A stretch of 64,000 nucleotides of DNA from NCBI GenBank assembly GCA_039621445.1, contig CP154956.1, forward strand, positions 87,426,482-87,490,481. Direction: 5' to 3'. The notes beneath the pieces were generated by a model. It ran no database searches, had not been told where the DNA came from, and worked only from the letters and a program-made list of their open reading frames with translations. Position numbers and translations under genes: made by a program. The stretch comes from Euglena gracilis. Lineage: Eukaryota > Euglenida > Euglenophyceae > Euglenales. Shown here piece after piece: positions 32,917-43,713 of this stretch; position 1 is the stretch's first letter, and the number at the start of each line of letters is the position of its first letter.

Positions 32917-33499
32917 TGTCGGCTGTCGGCCCGCCGACAGCCGGTTTCTAGACATTCCCCCCGCGATAGGACTCACCCAGTGGGTAGGAAGCTCCAGAAG
33001 TCAACTGGAAGGTGAGCAAAATGTTGCAAGTCTGGAAATACAAAAAGAAAAGAATGAAGGAGCAAGGCATTCCATTCCAAAATCATTGTTTGTATGTTCC
33101 TCTCACCCACTGCAAGCACAGCGGTGTCAACCAAGGTGTGCAGGTTGCCTTGTGTGTGCTTTGCCTTCTGAATCAAGTCCATACCTCAAAGGGGTCTTAT
33201 TTGTGGTTTTCTTTGGATTCAAGGGCAGATAAAGCCATTTTCAGTTACAAAGTTTTGGATCCTACGCCGGTGCCAACCCAGCCACTGGCAGGGGGCGAAA
33301 AGCCGGGCCTCCGGCCCTGAGCCCTCCGGAGGCTCTTTTTTGTGAAAAACCCTGGTGCTGGGTGGTGACCGTAGGTGGGGGAAAAGGAAGAAGGAGGCCC
33401 AGTCGGTCGGGCACTCCATTCCCAGGCATTTCATTTCATTTTTCTGTGTCCACTTCACCACTTTTACCTTGCCCTTTTTCTTGAAACCCCCCACCGACA
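32917..33499 (+). repeat. 3' LTR of element 2 (583 bp)
   Basis: It differs from the 5' LTR by a small number of substitutions and short indels, for example in the T run before the CCGACA end. Confidence 0.92.
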
Positions 33500-33599
33500 A
33501 ATAGCCGTACTCGCATGCAGTCTTCCAAGCTGGACCCCCTTCGGCTCGGCCCCTGTGAAATCCTAGAAAGACTAGGTACCAGCGGGCGATACAAGGTTG
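33500..33599 (+). pseudogene. Element 1 integrase C-terminal continuation
   Basis: Directly after element 2 the frame of 28,439 resumes and encodes SSKLDPLRLGPCEILERLG, the conserved post-integrase segment of Ty3 elements, and GRYKV before it is cut by the LTR at 33,600. The missing remainder is on the minus strand ending at 42,489. Confidence 0.85.
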
Positions 33600-34015
33600 T
33601 GTAAAGCCTTCAATCCTTCTTCTAGGACTCGGCTTGCGTAGGATCCTTCTTTTTTGAACTTTCCTCTCTCTGACCTTTTTCCAAATCCTCCTTTGGTCGC
33701 TTTCACCAAGAGACTTCAACAGGCATAAAACACATTGTGTGCCAAAGCACCAAGGCCAGCCTGTGCACAAAGGTGAGCATATGTACACCAAAAAAGTCAG
33801 GAACGTCACAGTAAGAATGGGTAGGTGTGGTTGGGCGGTTGGTGGGGGTGGGCGTTAGGGAAGACTCCTTTGTGGAAGGCCCCCCCCCATAAAGGACACA
33901 TTGGCCATTTGTGAGTGCTGGTTCTTGCACCTTTCTTCTATGAGCAAGGGGGGTCTCTTTCATCCACTGCCCAGGGAGGTCAGGGGGGGGGAAGGTAGCC
34001 AAAGCCACCTTTTCA
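33600..34015 (-). repeat. 3' LTR of element 3
   Basis: It is about 416 bp, TG...CA ended, and nearly identical to the inverse of 42,490-42,909. Confidence 0.92.
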
Positions 34016-34032
34016 ATCCCCCCCCTTGGAGG
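34016..34032 (-). promoter_or_regulatory. Polypurine tract of element 3
   Basis: On the minus strand CCTCCAAGGGGGGGGAT abuts the start of the 3' LTR. This fixes the element's orientation and shows that the interior lies to the right. Confidence 0.8.
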
Positions 34033-34769
34033 AACAAAGCCCCAACAAGCAACACACAAAAGGGGGCTCAAAAGACTTGGCTGAAATTCCCAGGCGAACT
34101 TCTTTTTTTTTTTTTGGACTCGTGAACGTGGGCCGTAAAATCGGCATCAATTGTTCACTTTTTTTTTGGTCAGGGGGCAGTGAAAGAGAAATCAAAAACT
34201 TTTTACACCAGCCAGCCTGTCTGTGTCGTGTTTTGGGCTGCTGGTGGTTTTCTTTCTCTTTCCTGTTTGCTCTCTCTCTGGCCTTTCTCTCTCACACAAA
34301 ATTTTGGAAAAGCCATAATCAAACATCATCAACCCGAATCCAAAAGACATGAACTTGAAGTCCAACAAAGAACAACAAATCGAAGAACAACAAAGTCAAC
34401 GAACAGCAAAATGATGAACGAAAACTCTATCTTCATCAAATTGGTGAAAAACAACAGCTTCTGAAAAATGATCATGATGAAGAAGAACATGATGATGAAG
34501 ATGATCAGATGACTTGTTGTTGGTGGTGGTGGTCTGGTGCTGCGGTGAACCTGGTGGTAAAATCATGGCCTGGCCAAAATGGCATTCGAATTCAGGCTGA
34601 TTCCACTCTTAGGTGCAAGACCTAAGTGCCTCTTGGCCCTGTGGCTTCTGCACCCAGACATCCTACTCCTCAGCAGCTGGGCCGGCACTTAGAAAAGAGA
34701 GAGGTTATTCTGCTTTCTTGGCTGGTTGTGCATGCTGGGGTCAGTTTCTGATGCCCAAGGCACCAAATT
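34033..34769 (-). other. Element 3 3' untranslated region
   Basis: No domain is seen. A GAACAACAAA-type AC-rich low-complexity patch and GATGAAGA repeats lie at 34,360-34,510. The stretch separates the chromodomain stop from the polypurine tract. Confidence 0.5.
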
Positions 34770-35951
34770 TCATGGAAACAGTTTGACTGTGAAAACTGGA
34801 CTGGGTTGGGTGTTGATATTCTTCTGCACTTTCTTCAAAACCTCTTGCAGACCATTGTCCTGAATGTAATTCTGAAAAACTGAGTTCATTCTTCCACCTG
34901 GCAAAATGAAACTTCTGACTGGTTCCCATGTTGAAGAATGCACTGGATAATTCTCCCACTTTGTCAAAAACCTCCAACCATTTCTGAACTTGTGATCCAA
35001 AATGGCTTCAACATTGTAAAAACACATTTTTGCAGCCTCCATTTCTGAAAACTGTCTGGCTGTTTTGGGCAAATCTGAAACACATTCTGAAGCAAAACTG
35101 CTGACTTTTTCCGGTTCTGGCTGTGAGACTGGAAAAACAGGCACAGAATCTGCAGCACAGGGCTGCAGCATTGGGCCCACAGGCCCCAGAACTCCATCAT
35201 GGAGAAGTTCTTCTTGGAGAACTCCAACAGCATCATTTTGAACTTCATCATTTTGAACATCAGCAGCAAGTTCAACAGCAGCAGCTGCAGCAGCAGGCTG
35301 CAAAGGTCCTCCAGGACCACTCTCCTCCAGGTCCTCTTTCTCAATCTCCGACTTTTTCTGCCAAATTCTCCTTGGAACACCACCATGTCGACCGACTTCA
35401 AAATTTGAATTCTTTGACTTGAAACTTGATTCTGGCCCTCGGGCCTTGCTTATTGTAATCATCTGAGAGGGAAAATTGGAAGAAAACTGGTCTTTCTGGG
35501 GGTTGGGTCCTTCTGGGGTTTTGGCTGGTTCGTCGTGTGCGCTCGGCCGTGCGTCGCGTGCTCGTTCGGCTGTTCTGGGCCTTTCGCCTCGCGTTTCCTG
35601 GTCTGGCCTTGTTCTGTTGTGTTCTGGTTTTGTCGTGCGTTCGTCGCGTGCGCCTCTGTGTGCGTCGCTTGCGCCTCGCTGTTCGCCGCCTGTTCCTCGG
35701 TCGTCTGTGTGACCTGTGAATGAAGCAGGGGCTTGTGCACCATCAAATTCCTCACACTTCTCTGACAAAAACGAAGTGTCATTGTGTGGGTCACGGACAG
35801 AACTCCAGTGTTTCACTTGGGAGAACAAAACTTTCACCAAACCTCCCAATGATGGAGATGCCAGAATTTGCAAAGAGTTGTAGTGCACTTGAACAACTTT
35901 GTAGGGTCCAAACCATGGACTGGCGATCTTTTCGACTTTCTTTGGGGACAT
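34770..35951 (-). pseudogene. Element 3 post-integrase region with chromodomain
   Basis: This 393-codon frame begins with IASPWFGPYKVVQVHY, the integrase C-terminal module. A long charged, Ala/Glu/Arg-rich linker follows. Near the end is a chromodomain (VEAILDHKFRNGWRFLTKWE followed by NYPVHSSTWEP), with the aromatic and Trp positions of the fold present. Chromodomains steer chromovirus integration to methylated-histone chromatin. It is joined to the integrase frame by a frameshift near 35,945. Confidence 0.85.
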
Positions 35952-37183
35952 CGAGACTTGTGGACGAGAACAATTTGACCAATTTCATAAACGGCAGGTT
36001 TCCGAACCTTGTCTTTCCGCTCCATCGCCAAACTTCTGAGATGTTTCAGCCTCAAACTTGCCTTTTCATGAAGCAAAAGCTGTTCCAAAGTACAATCTTC
36101 GACAGATGGGCTTTCACACGGTTCTCCAACACTTTCGAATTTCCATGGAGATCGACCGAGGAAAAGTTCCGATGGAGACATTCCCGTCGAACTTGAAATC
36201 TGGCTGTTCATCACAAAATTGACGTACGGAAGCAACTTTGGCCAATCCTTTGTACCTGTTTCGTGCACAAGACATCTCAATGTTTGCACAAACGAACGAT
36301 TTTCTCTTTCCATCAAACCGTTTGATGAAGGATGCCTCGGAAGAGAAAACGAAACCTTGATTCCGAGTGATTTCATGGCCTCTTGGTAAAAACCGGAACT
36401 TGACTTGAAGCGAATGTCATTGTCACTCAAAACTTCGTTGGAGCGACCAAATTTTTCCACCCATTCTTTCAAAATCATCTTCAAGACTTTTTCACCCGTC
36501 ACTTCTTTGTGGCATGGGAGGTACAAACAAAACCGACTCAAACCATCCACAATGCCCAAAGCGTAATCAATAGAATTGAATTCATCAAGGGCGACAAAAT
36601 CGAGAAAAATGATGTCGTTGCAAAGGGGAGGAATTGGCAAACAACCCAAAAGTCTACGATCGGCTTGTGAACTTGGCTTTGACATGACACACGTTTGACG
36701 TGAACCCAAAACGTTCCGAAACAAACCGAACAATTCCTTTCTCGAGAGGGATGAATGGAAATTTTGGAGAAATGACCAAAGCGTACGTTCGGGACCGGGA
36801 TGACCATGAGCTCGATGTAGCCACGATGAAACTTGGGGAAGACTTTCCTTGGGAATGGCCAATTTTCGCTCACAAAAAAAATTGTCTTTGGACTTGAACC
36901 ACAAACAATCATCGATGACTTGAGCTTCCCATGGTTCCAAATTTTCCCAAATCTCGGCAAAATCACTCGATGGGTAATCCAATGGAAAATTGAAGTCTTT
37001 CATCTCAAACGACAAAACTTGCAAAGAAAGATCCAATTGGGAGTCCATCTTTTCGAATGCATCTTTTGCCAAATTTTCGAATTCAACGTTGAACTTTTGG
37101 TCAAATTGACTCCTTGACAACCAATCACACCACTCATTCTTCATTCCGGGTGTATGCACAATCTTGATCTTGAATTGACCCAA
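35834..37183 (-). pseudogene. Element 3 integrase
   Basis: A 449-codon frame. It opens in the RNase H tail (VHTPGMKNEWCDWLSR). The zinc-binding HHCC region has HRAHGHPGPERTL, but only one of the two cysteines is evident (RQTCVMSK). The catalytic core shows Asp in FLDFVALDEF, Asp in VLSDNDIRF and Glu in SNGLMEREN, with about 37 residues between the last two. It would insert cDNA by strand transfer. Confidence 0.88.
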
Positions 37184-37257
37184 AAAAACAAAACCAACGT
37201 CTCAATCTTTGATTCACGGGGGGTTCTTTGTCCAAGAACTTCTTGAGGGCCTCATGA

Positions 37258-38564
37258 TCACAAAACCAAAAAAACCGGCAAACCTTGCAAAATTCGAATT
37301 TGCATTGAAAAAATTAGCACACCAGCCAAAAGTTCTTGTTCGAAAGTCGAATACCTTGACCTTGTGGGGCACCATTTCCAATTCCAATGTCCAATGGGTA
37401 CCAACCGGAAATCATTTGGGTAATTGTGAATGAGCACACCTTCTTTGAACATACCTTGGGTTGCGAAACCTTGAGGGACTTGAGAGGGGTCCAACGATTG
37501 GCATTGAAAAATCGTTCCACCTCCCCCCCGGTCGGAGGCATCGGTAATGACAACCATTTCTCCACACGACCGTGGAACCCCAAGGGGCACCGCATCCAAA
37601 CGTTTTTGATTGATATCCTCAATGAGCTTTTCTTCCTTTTGGGTCCAAACAAATCTTGCATTTTTCTCGAGAAGATCGGTCAAATCCGCACTTGAAAATG
37701 TGAATGCTTTCACATGGCGACGAAAAAAGTTGCAAGCTCTCAAAAATGCACGGAGATCTTTCAAACTTTTCACTTTGAAATCCACCAAAGCTTGAATCTT
37801 TTTCTCACTTGGCCTCCATGATCCCCATTAGACCGAAAAACCAAGTTACTCAAGGCTTTCTTTTAAAAAGTCACACTTGGTCAACTTGATTCGGAGCGTG
37901 TGCCTTTTCACCACTTTGAAAAGTTCCTCCAACAAGAACAAATGTTCGGGGATGGTCGATGCTCCCACCCCGACATCATCGAAAAGTGCTCCCACAAAAC
38001 ATTTCCTTTGGCCATTTTTCGGTTCCAACAAATTTGCAACCTTTGGATTTTCCTTCATTTCGGAAACCACCCTTTCCATGAGTTCTTGAAAAATTGCGGG
38101 TGCTGCTTGAATTCCAAAAGGCATGCAATTCCATTACCAAACTTGACCATTGGGGTGACAAATGCGGTGAGTTCTTTAGCCCTTTCACTCAAACCGACTT
38201 GCCAAAACCCACTTCTTAGGTCGAGTTTTGATTTCCATCGACATTGGGCCAAATTTTCGACCATTTGTTCCATGTTTGGTAAAAATGCCGAATGACTTTT
38301 CACATGGTCGTTGACCTTTTTGTATTGGCCCACCATCCTTTTCGATTGGCTTTCCTTCTTCTCCACCAAAAATGTTCGAGAACTATGGGTTGGGGTCTTT
38401 CCTTTGGGGTAGCTCTCCACCAACCCACTTTCCACCAATTCATTCACTTGTTTGTGAACTTCCATGGAATCCTTTTCGCTCATTGGCCGACATTTGCCAC
38501 GGATCACCCTCCCCTTGAACTCATCCTTGAGTTCCAAATCACATTGGACGAGTTGACAACCCAT
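37258..38564 (-). pseudogene. Element 3 reverse transcriptase and RNase H
   Basis: RT motifs in order: SSRTFLVEKKESQSKRMVGQ, SKLDLRSGFWQVGLSE (motif A), a frameshift near 38,125, MPFGIQAAPAIFQELM (motif B) and ALFDDVGVGAS (motif C; Leu replaces the usual Tyr of YxDD). Two TAA stops follow in frame (about 37,851 and 37,833). RNase H shows Asp in VVITDASDRGGGG and Glu in TFEQELLAGV; the third Asp (CDHEALKKFLDKEPPVNQ) lies after another frameshift near 37,265. Confidence 0.85.
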
Positions 38565-38608
38565 TCCGGGGCTGTGTACTTTTCAAGGAGCACTTTCAAT
38601 TCGGGTTC

Positions 38609-39490
38609 CTATTCAAAACGGGCAAGATCACCTTGCAAATCACCAAGAAGATTCTCGTTTTCCTTGTCAAACAAACCATCTTTTTGTGGAACGGGAATTT
38701 GTTGCAAAAGTCTTTCACACACCTTGGACAATTCTTGATCCGAAACGGTGAAGAGGGAAGAGGGAGTACCTCGGACTTCCATACCATCGGCTCCAATGAA
38801 CTGCAATTCTTCAATACTTGAAACCATGGTTGGTAATGGCTTGTAGTCCTTCTCGGTGAAGCTCAAGTCAACTTCCAATGACAATTCGGCTCCAACTTGA
38901 GTGACACTTGAAATTTTCTCCATCTGAAAAAGAGAATCGTGGGGCAAGGGTGAGATTGGTGAAACGTGGGGAGACAACGGGATTTCATCAATATTCTCTT
39001 GAATCTCCCTTTCCATGCCCTCCACACTCACTTTTTGACTTCATTCACCAAATGCTCCAAATCCCATTTCCGACATTTCCTCAAAATCCATTTCACGATC
39101 TTGGGGTCCAACTCCGAAATCGGGATGCTTTTCGACTTGGAATCCAAAACCGAAGCAATTGTATTCCACTGTGGGGCTGGCAAGGCTTTTTCTTGAAAAT
39201 CGGAACGGTACGTTTCCATGCCATTGGGGACTTGAACTTGGGCAATGGAGAGCTTTTCCAAAAATTCGCCTCCAATAACAATCTCCCCAATCCGGGCAAA
39301 CCAAAACCATCCGGAGAGGTTCCATGGCCACTTTGGTCAAAACTCGGTCGAGGACCGAGAAAGGGGGATTCGCCCACAAAATGGAACTTTCCTTTTCTCC
39401 AATCCGACTCCAATCGTAGAAAAATGAGTTATTCGCCCGGGTACAATACCGAGCCTCTTGGAAGTTTCTGTGGTTTGCGAATAGGTCCAC
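38609..39490 (-). pseudogene. Element 3 methylase-like domain and acidic linker
   Basis: In the frame of the protease, after a single TAA at 39,512, a domain reads VDLFANHRNFQEARYC ... ILWANPPFSVLDRVL ... LVCPDWGDCYW. The D-L-F-A start, NPPF and the P-x-W end recur in the DIRS-like element (DMFASPGN, ANPPW, TPMW). NPPF/NPPY is the catalytic motif of N6-adenine methylases; activity is inference. A TGA near 39,038 separates it from an acidic linker (38,609-39,031) that leads to RT. Confidence 0.7.
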
Positions 39491-39511
39491 CCCGATGTCA
39501 AAATCGTTGAT

Positions 39512-40656
39512 TTACAAACGAGAAAGAACTTCTTTTTTGACATTGGGGACAAGCGTGTAACTTTCCCTTTTGAAGAGTCGGTAAATCCGATGAATCCTTG
39601 AACCATCATTTTCCAGCAAAGGATACTTTTTTCCTTCCACGAGCAACTTGCAAGGAGGGGGTTGTGTCAAAAGACCACCCACTTTTTCATTGGTCAAAAA
39701 ATACATGCCCAAAACGGCTTCAAAAGCGTTTGTTTGCATGACCAACGCCTCTTGCTTCAAAATTCTCTCACCAAATTGGAGAGTGAGCTCGGCTGTTCCA
39801 TCCGAAAAAATGACATCTCCATTTCCAACTTGGATGGGGACTACCATCGATCTGATGATGGAACCTGGTGGAACACATTTCCTGGCAATGGCACTTGTCG
39901 TTGCACCACTGTCGATGATGGCCTTGAGGGATGTCCCATTGATGGTCACATTGGTGATGAGGGATGTACCTTTCAAAATGTGGAGTGTGTCAATTTTCCT
40001 CTTTTTGGCTGAATCTGGTTGATGTGTGGGGGTTTGTGAGGATGGGGGTGAACTTTTCTCCTTTTCTTTGGCTTTTCTTTCCTCTTTTTGTTTTGTCCAA
40101 CATTTGTCCTCATAATGACCTTTCTTTCCACAAAACTTGCACCAAAGAGAAACAGAAAACTGAGGGGGTCCAGGTTGGTTGGACTGACTTTTCACACCTT
40201 GGACATGGGAAAAACCCTTGCCTTTGCCCTTGCCTTTGGCAGGACCACTTCCTTTGCCTTTGGGGTAAACTCCTTTGCCCTTTCCTTTCCCTTGAACCTG
40301 GGAAAACCCTGAAGGCTTGGAAGATGAAGAAACTTGGGAATCAACCATGGGCAAGTCTCCTTGGGATTTTTGTGGCTGGGGTGTTTCCTGGAGAGTACGC
40401 AGCGAAATTTCCTTTTGAAGATGACGTTCCAAACAATCTTCTTGGGCCTTTTCAAGCAAGCAAAATTTCAAGTCCTCATAAGTTTCTGTCCTCCTTTTGT
40501 AGTACCTGTCTTGTCTCAACTCAGAAAACATCTTGGGGTGAATTTTATTGGAGAGGTAGAGGTACTTTTCCTGGTCTCCCAAAGCTCCCTTTGACATTCT
40601 GGCTGTCACCTCCTCAAACTCAACCAACAACCTTTTCACTGTGGCTGGGTCTGGGG
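39512..40656 (-). pseudogene. Element 3 Gag C-terminal half and protease
   Basis: The frame starts in mid-Gag: VKRLLVEFEEVTARMSKGAL and RQDRYYKRRTETYEDLK belong to the capsid C-terminal part. A GKGKGKG-rich basic stretch follows, then a canonical zinc knuckle CKFCGKKGHYEDKC, and a retropepsin with AIIDSGATTSAIA (Asp-Ser-Gly) and AFEAVLGMYFL. The missing Gag N-terminus is at 43,218-43,713 on the other strand; the frame is cut at about 40,656 by the inversion. Confidence 0.85.
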
Positions 40657-40659
40657 TGG

Positions 40660-41998
40660 CTGGTCGGGTTTCCCGCGTGTCCGTTCGGCCATCACATCTG
40701 GCGCTGGCAAGGTTTCCTCATCAGCGTCGACGTGCATCGCTGCGGGCGGATTTTCCGACCTCGGCGAGCGGCGCTGTGGCTGCGGCGTCAGATTTTACGG
40801 GCCGCGGTCACGCTTGCCGGCGGCAGAAGTTGTGGGTCGTGCTGATGGCGCTTCCGCCACAGCAAAATCCTGCTGTCGCACTGGTTGACCTGATCGTGAT
40901 GGAGCTGGGATTCCGGTGAGAGCCGTCACAGCAGCATCATACTGTTGGCGCTCTTCCCTCGTCATTTCCGCCCGGGCAGGGTATCCCTGTCCGGCGGAAG
41001 GTGGGGGTTGACGTGCGATCTGTTTCTGGACCGACACAGCATATTCATACTGTTGGTGCTCCTCCTCGGTGTCGAACGGCCGGCCAGTCCACGGGTTGAC
41101 CTGGTGGACCGGTGCCGTACGAGGCGCTGCCGCGGCTTCCTGCGGACGAGCTCTTCGGGCATTGTCAGACGTCGCGGGAGGGTTTCCATCCGCAGGGCGT
41201 CTTGGCATAGGGTCAGGTATGGTTGGGTGTGGTGGAGGTTGATACGCATACTGGTCTCGTGGCACTGGCCTGTCCGCATGAACAGACGCAGGTGCCACGT
41301 CCTGGGGGTAATCCCCAGAGACTGTGTACTGAGACACATGTTCCTGCGCGGGATAATCCTGCCGGGGCATGCGCTCAGGGGATCGAAAAATACTTTCTTT
41401 CACGCGTGGATGTTCACTCCGGACAGGTGCTTCTCCTGTCTCTTCCTCGGGTAATCCGTGGAAGTGAGCACGAAAATGTGCGGTGTAAGTGCCAACCGGT
41501 GGTACTTGCCGTGCCACTTGTGGTGGGACTTCCACGCCCAGGTCACGCATGGTAATGTCCGTCGCGAATCCCGACGTGTCCGAGTCGGTGAAATACACCG
41601 AACCGGTCATCATCGCCTGGGCGCACAGACACGACAGGGCTGGAGGGGTGTTCGCGATGGTCAAAATCTGACTACAGTGGTCATCCCACAATACCTGTGT
41701 GAGTTGATCTGATGCCGGGTTTGTGCTCATACGCGTCACCCGGTTTCATCGTCTCCGCCGTGCGGTGGATCATCACACCCGCATACGGTGGGAGGCGACG
41801 AGAGCCTGATGGTTGAGATGACCGCGCTTCCGCAGGCATCTGGGTCACCCTGCTACTGCTGCTGGCTTCAGGGTTTCCCTGAGCCGCAGTCCGTGCAGGT
41901 GGCTGCGTACCGTATCGGTACACATATTGGTCTGGTTGAGGGTGAGTGGTTTGGTGGTAAGGCGGTCCTCCGCCTGGGTCCCTTCCACCGGGCAGCAT
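40660..41998 (-). CDS. Proline-rich ORF downstream of element 1 chromodomain
   Basis: Two overlapping GC-rich frames (41,681-41,998 and 40,795-41,739), joined by a one-base shift near 41,735, encode a Pro/Gln/Arg-rich protein with short ordered segments (QVLWDDHCSQILTIANTPPA, EEEHQQYEYAVSVQKQIA). It lies within the inverted block, after the chromodomain in coding order, so it could be a third frame of element 1 or unrelated DNA. No known domain is recognised. Confidence 0.4.
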
Positions 41999-42170
41999 GA
42001 TACCGCCCGGGGTCGGTACGGTTGGGTGGTTGGGTTGTTGGCTGTAAGGTGGTAAGGGTAACTTTACCTGCTTGACTATTGTCTGGTAAAAAAAATTCTG
42101 CGGAAAGAAAGAATGATAAGAGAATCAATGATGAAAAGAAAAGAAAACAACATGGGTTTTCCATGCGTTC

Positions 42171-42489
42171 TCAAAAACTTGACATGGAAACATCAATGTA
42201 ATGCTTTTTGTTCCACAGCTTCCAATCTTGCTGGACATACCCAACAAAACTGGGTGCTGGTTCCCAAGTGTCCTCCTCGGGCCCATACGCTTTCCAGCGG
42301 AATTTCCAAAGGTGCATACCTTTGTCGATTTTGTGATCGATAATTTTATCGACTACAAAGTCGTCCGTCTCAGGTAAACTGGAACGGGGCTTGAAGTGCA
42401 GACACGGGATGGGTTTCCCATCCGGTGGTGACAGGTATGGCTTGAAGTCGTCCATATGAACGTCCTCAACACCATTCGGTAATGCAACC
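42171..42489 (-). pseudogene. Element 1 chromodomain, displaced and inverted
   Basis: The frame begins right at the CAACC flank with LPNGVEDVHMDDFKPYL and encodes a chromodomain (FVVDKIIDHKIDKGMHLWKF, then RWKAYGPEEDTWEP). The first residues continue the GRYKV cut off at 33,599. A DNA segment therefore left its place and orientation after element 3 had inserted. Stop at 42,171. Confidence 0.85.
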
Positions 42490-42909
42490 TGAAAAGGTGG
42501 CTTTGGCTACCTTCCCCCCCCCCCCCTGACCTCCGTGGGCAGTGGATGAAAGAGACCCCCCTTGCTCATTGAAGAAAGGTGCAAGAACCAGCACTCACAA
42601 ATGGCCCATGTGTCCTTTATGGGGGGGGCCTTCCACAAAGGAGTCTTCCCCAACGCCCACTCCCACCAACCGCCCAACCACACCTACCCATTCTTACTGT
42701 GACGTTCCTGACTTTTTTGGTGTACGTATGCTCACCTTTGTGCACAGGCTGGCCTTGGTGCTTTGGCACACAATGTGTTTTATGCTTGTTGAAGTCTCTT
42801 GGTGAAAGCGACCAAAGGAGGATTTGGAAAAAGGTCGAGAGAGAGGAGAGTTCAAAAAAGAAGGATCCTACGCAAGCCGAGTCCAAGAAGAAGGTTTGAA
42901 GGCTTTACA
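42490..42909 (+). repeat. 5' LTR of element 3, inverted
   Basis: It is about 420 bp, TGAAAAGG...TTTACA, nearly identical to the reverse of 33,600-34,015. On its inner side is a primer-binding site, on its outer side the CAACC target-site copy and element 1. Confidence 0.92.
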
Positions 42910-42922
42910 ATTGGTAGCAGAG
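42910..42922 (+). promoter_or_regulatory. Primer-binding site of element 3
   Basis: ATTGGTAGCAGAG follows the LTR end immediately. It resembles the site of element 1 (TTGGTAGCAGA), so both may use the same tRNA primer. Confidence 0.75.
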
Positions 42923-43217
42923 AGGCATCCTCAACCTCGACTTGCTGTCCTAACCTACCCGTGGTCGTCGCTGTCGTCGGAAGTCGTCGGATGAACGACA
43001 CCGCCGAGAACAACAAGAGGAGAAGTGAGCCGCCGAGGAGCTGCTCTGACCTTCCCTCTGACCGTCTGACTGGACCCGGTCTGACCCACTCCTTTGTGGT
43101 CGGCCCCCAGTCAAAGCTTTTACTAAGGCCAGCCGGACAAAGCCCACCCCCGGGGACAGACAAAGAAAGAGAACCCTCTCAAGTGTGAAAAGCCATAGCG
43201 TGAGCCTGTGAGCCGCC

Positions 43218-43713
43218 ATGACTGAGTCACCACCGTCTGAACAGGAGCCTGAGCATCAGTCCACTCTACAGGACATCGAGGAGAAGCTGAAGGACCTCGA
43301 GCTCAGAGTCTTCGGCCACGAATCCAAGGACTCGTCAACTCCTCTCGTTTCCCCGTTCAAACCCCACTCTTTTTGGGAGAAGAGGATTGAGAAGTTCAAG
43401 GGTAGCTTGGAGTTGAAAGAAAGTTCTGTGACAGCCAAACTCCCTCCTATCCCGTTGCCTTCGTTTGATGGTTCGGACCTTGAAGCCTTTTTGAAAGAGT
43501 TTGAACGTTGGTTGCGTCTTTCCGGTGTGAAAAGTGCCCCAGAAGCTTTCCAGTTGGATTGGCTCATCCAATGTGTTGTTCCCAAGTACAGAAAGGTTGT
43601 TGAAAAGGTTGTTGAGGAGCAGCCCCTGCTTGACAAAGTGCTTTTGGCATTGTCCCAACTGTTTCCGAAGCTCGAGAACGACCTTACGCTTCGGGAGTCC
43701 CTTGACCATCCAC
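43218..43713 (+). pseudogene. Element 3 Gag N-terminal half, inverted
   Basis: An ATG at 43,218 opens a long frame. The first ~165 codons are Ty3-type Gag: an acidic coiled N-terminus (LQDIEEKLKDLELRVFG), then LPSFDGSDLEAFLKEFERWL, and LFPKLENDLTLRESL. Homology stops at CCACCCCC (43,710-43,717). The same frame would continue into the Gag half at 40,656 on the other strand. The leader between the primer-binding site and the ATG is ~295 bp. Confidence 0.8.

Larger units (their letters stand above)
28440..33499 (+). mobile_element. LTR element 2, large non-autonomous type
   Basis: Two near-identical direct repeats (28,440-29,024 and 32,917-33,499) begin TGTCGG and end CCGACA. A primer-binding-like TGGTAAGCAGAGG follows the first directly and a purine tract precedes the second. 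The 3.9-kb interior has no retroviral domain on either strand, as in LARD-type elements. Flanks GATA and AATA are a probable 4-bp target duplication with one change; the integrase frame of element 1 resumes exactly after it. Few differences between the LTRs mean a recent insertion. Confidence 0.9.
33600..40656 (-). mobile_element. LTR element 3 (chromodomain Ty3/gypsy), main part
   Basis: The minus-strand order is Gag C-terminus, protease, methylase-like domain, RT, RNase H, integrase, chromodomain, polypurine tract and 3' LTR. The remaining 5' part (LTR, primer-binding site, Gag N-terminus) lies inverted at 42,490-43,713. GGTTG at 33,595-33,599 and CAACC at 42,485-42,489 are the two copies of the 5-bp target duplication, one now inverted. 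Several frameshifts and stops are present, but LTR copies are very similar. Confidence 0.85.
19516..42489 (+). mobile_element. Ty3/gypsy element 1, host of nested insertions
   Basis: Plus-strand Gag, zinc knuckle, protease, RT and integrase run from about 19.8 to 28.44 kb, resume at 33,500-33,599 and end in a chromodomain that now lies inverted at 42,171-42,489. The interruptions are element 2 (28,440-33,499) and element 3 (from 33,600). At least eight frame changes, the lost RT active-site region and in-frame stops make it defective. Its own LTRs could not be delimited. DNA between 33,600 and 42,170 is mostly not part of it. Confidence 0.8.

Noticed and set aside
28440-33499. Ordinary segmental duplication of ~580 bp
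   Set aside because: TG...CA ends, primer site and purine tract, and exact interruption of a reading frame fit LTRs.
33600-42909. Single 8.5-kb inversion by recombination between the two inverted LTRs
   Set aside because: It would explain the inverted target-site copies but not the split Gag, nor why one LTR borders a purine tract and the other a primer-binding site; a 3.06-kb inversion with breaks in gag explains all of them.
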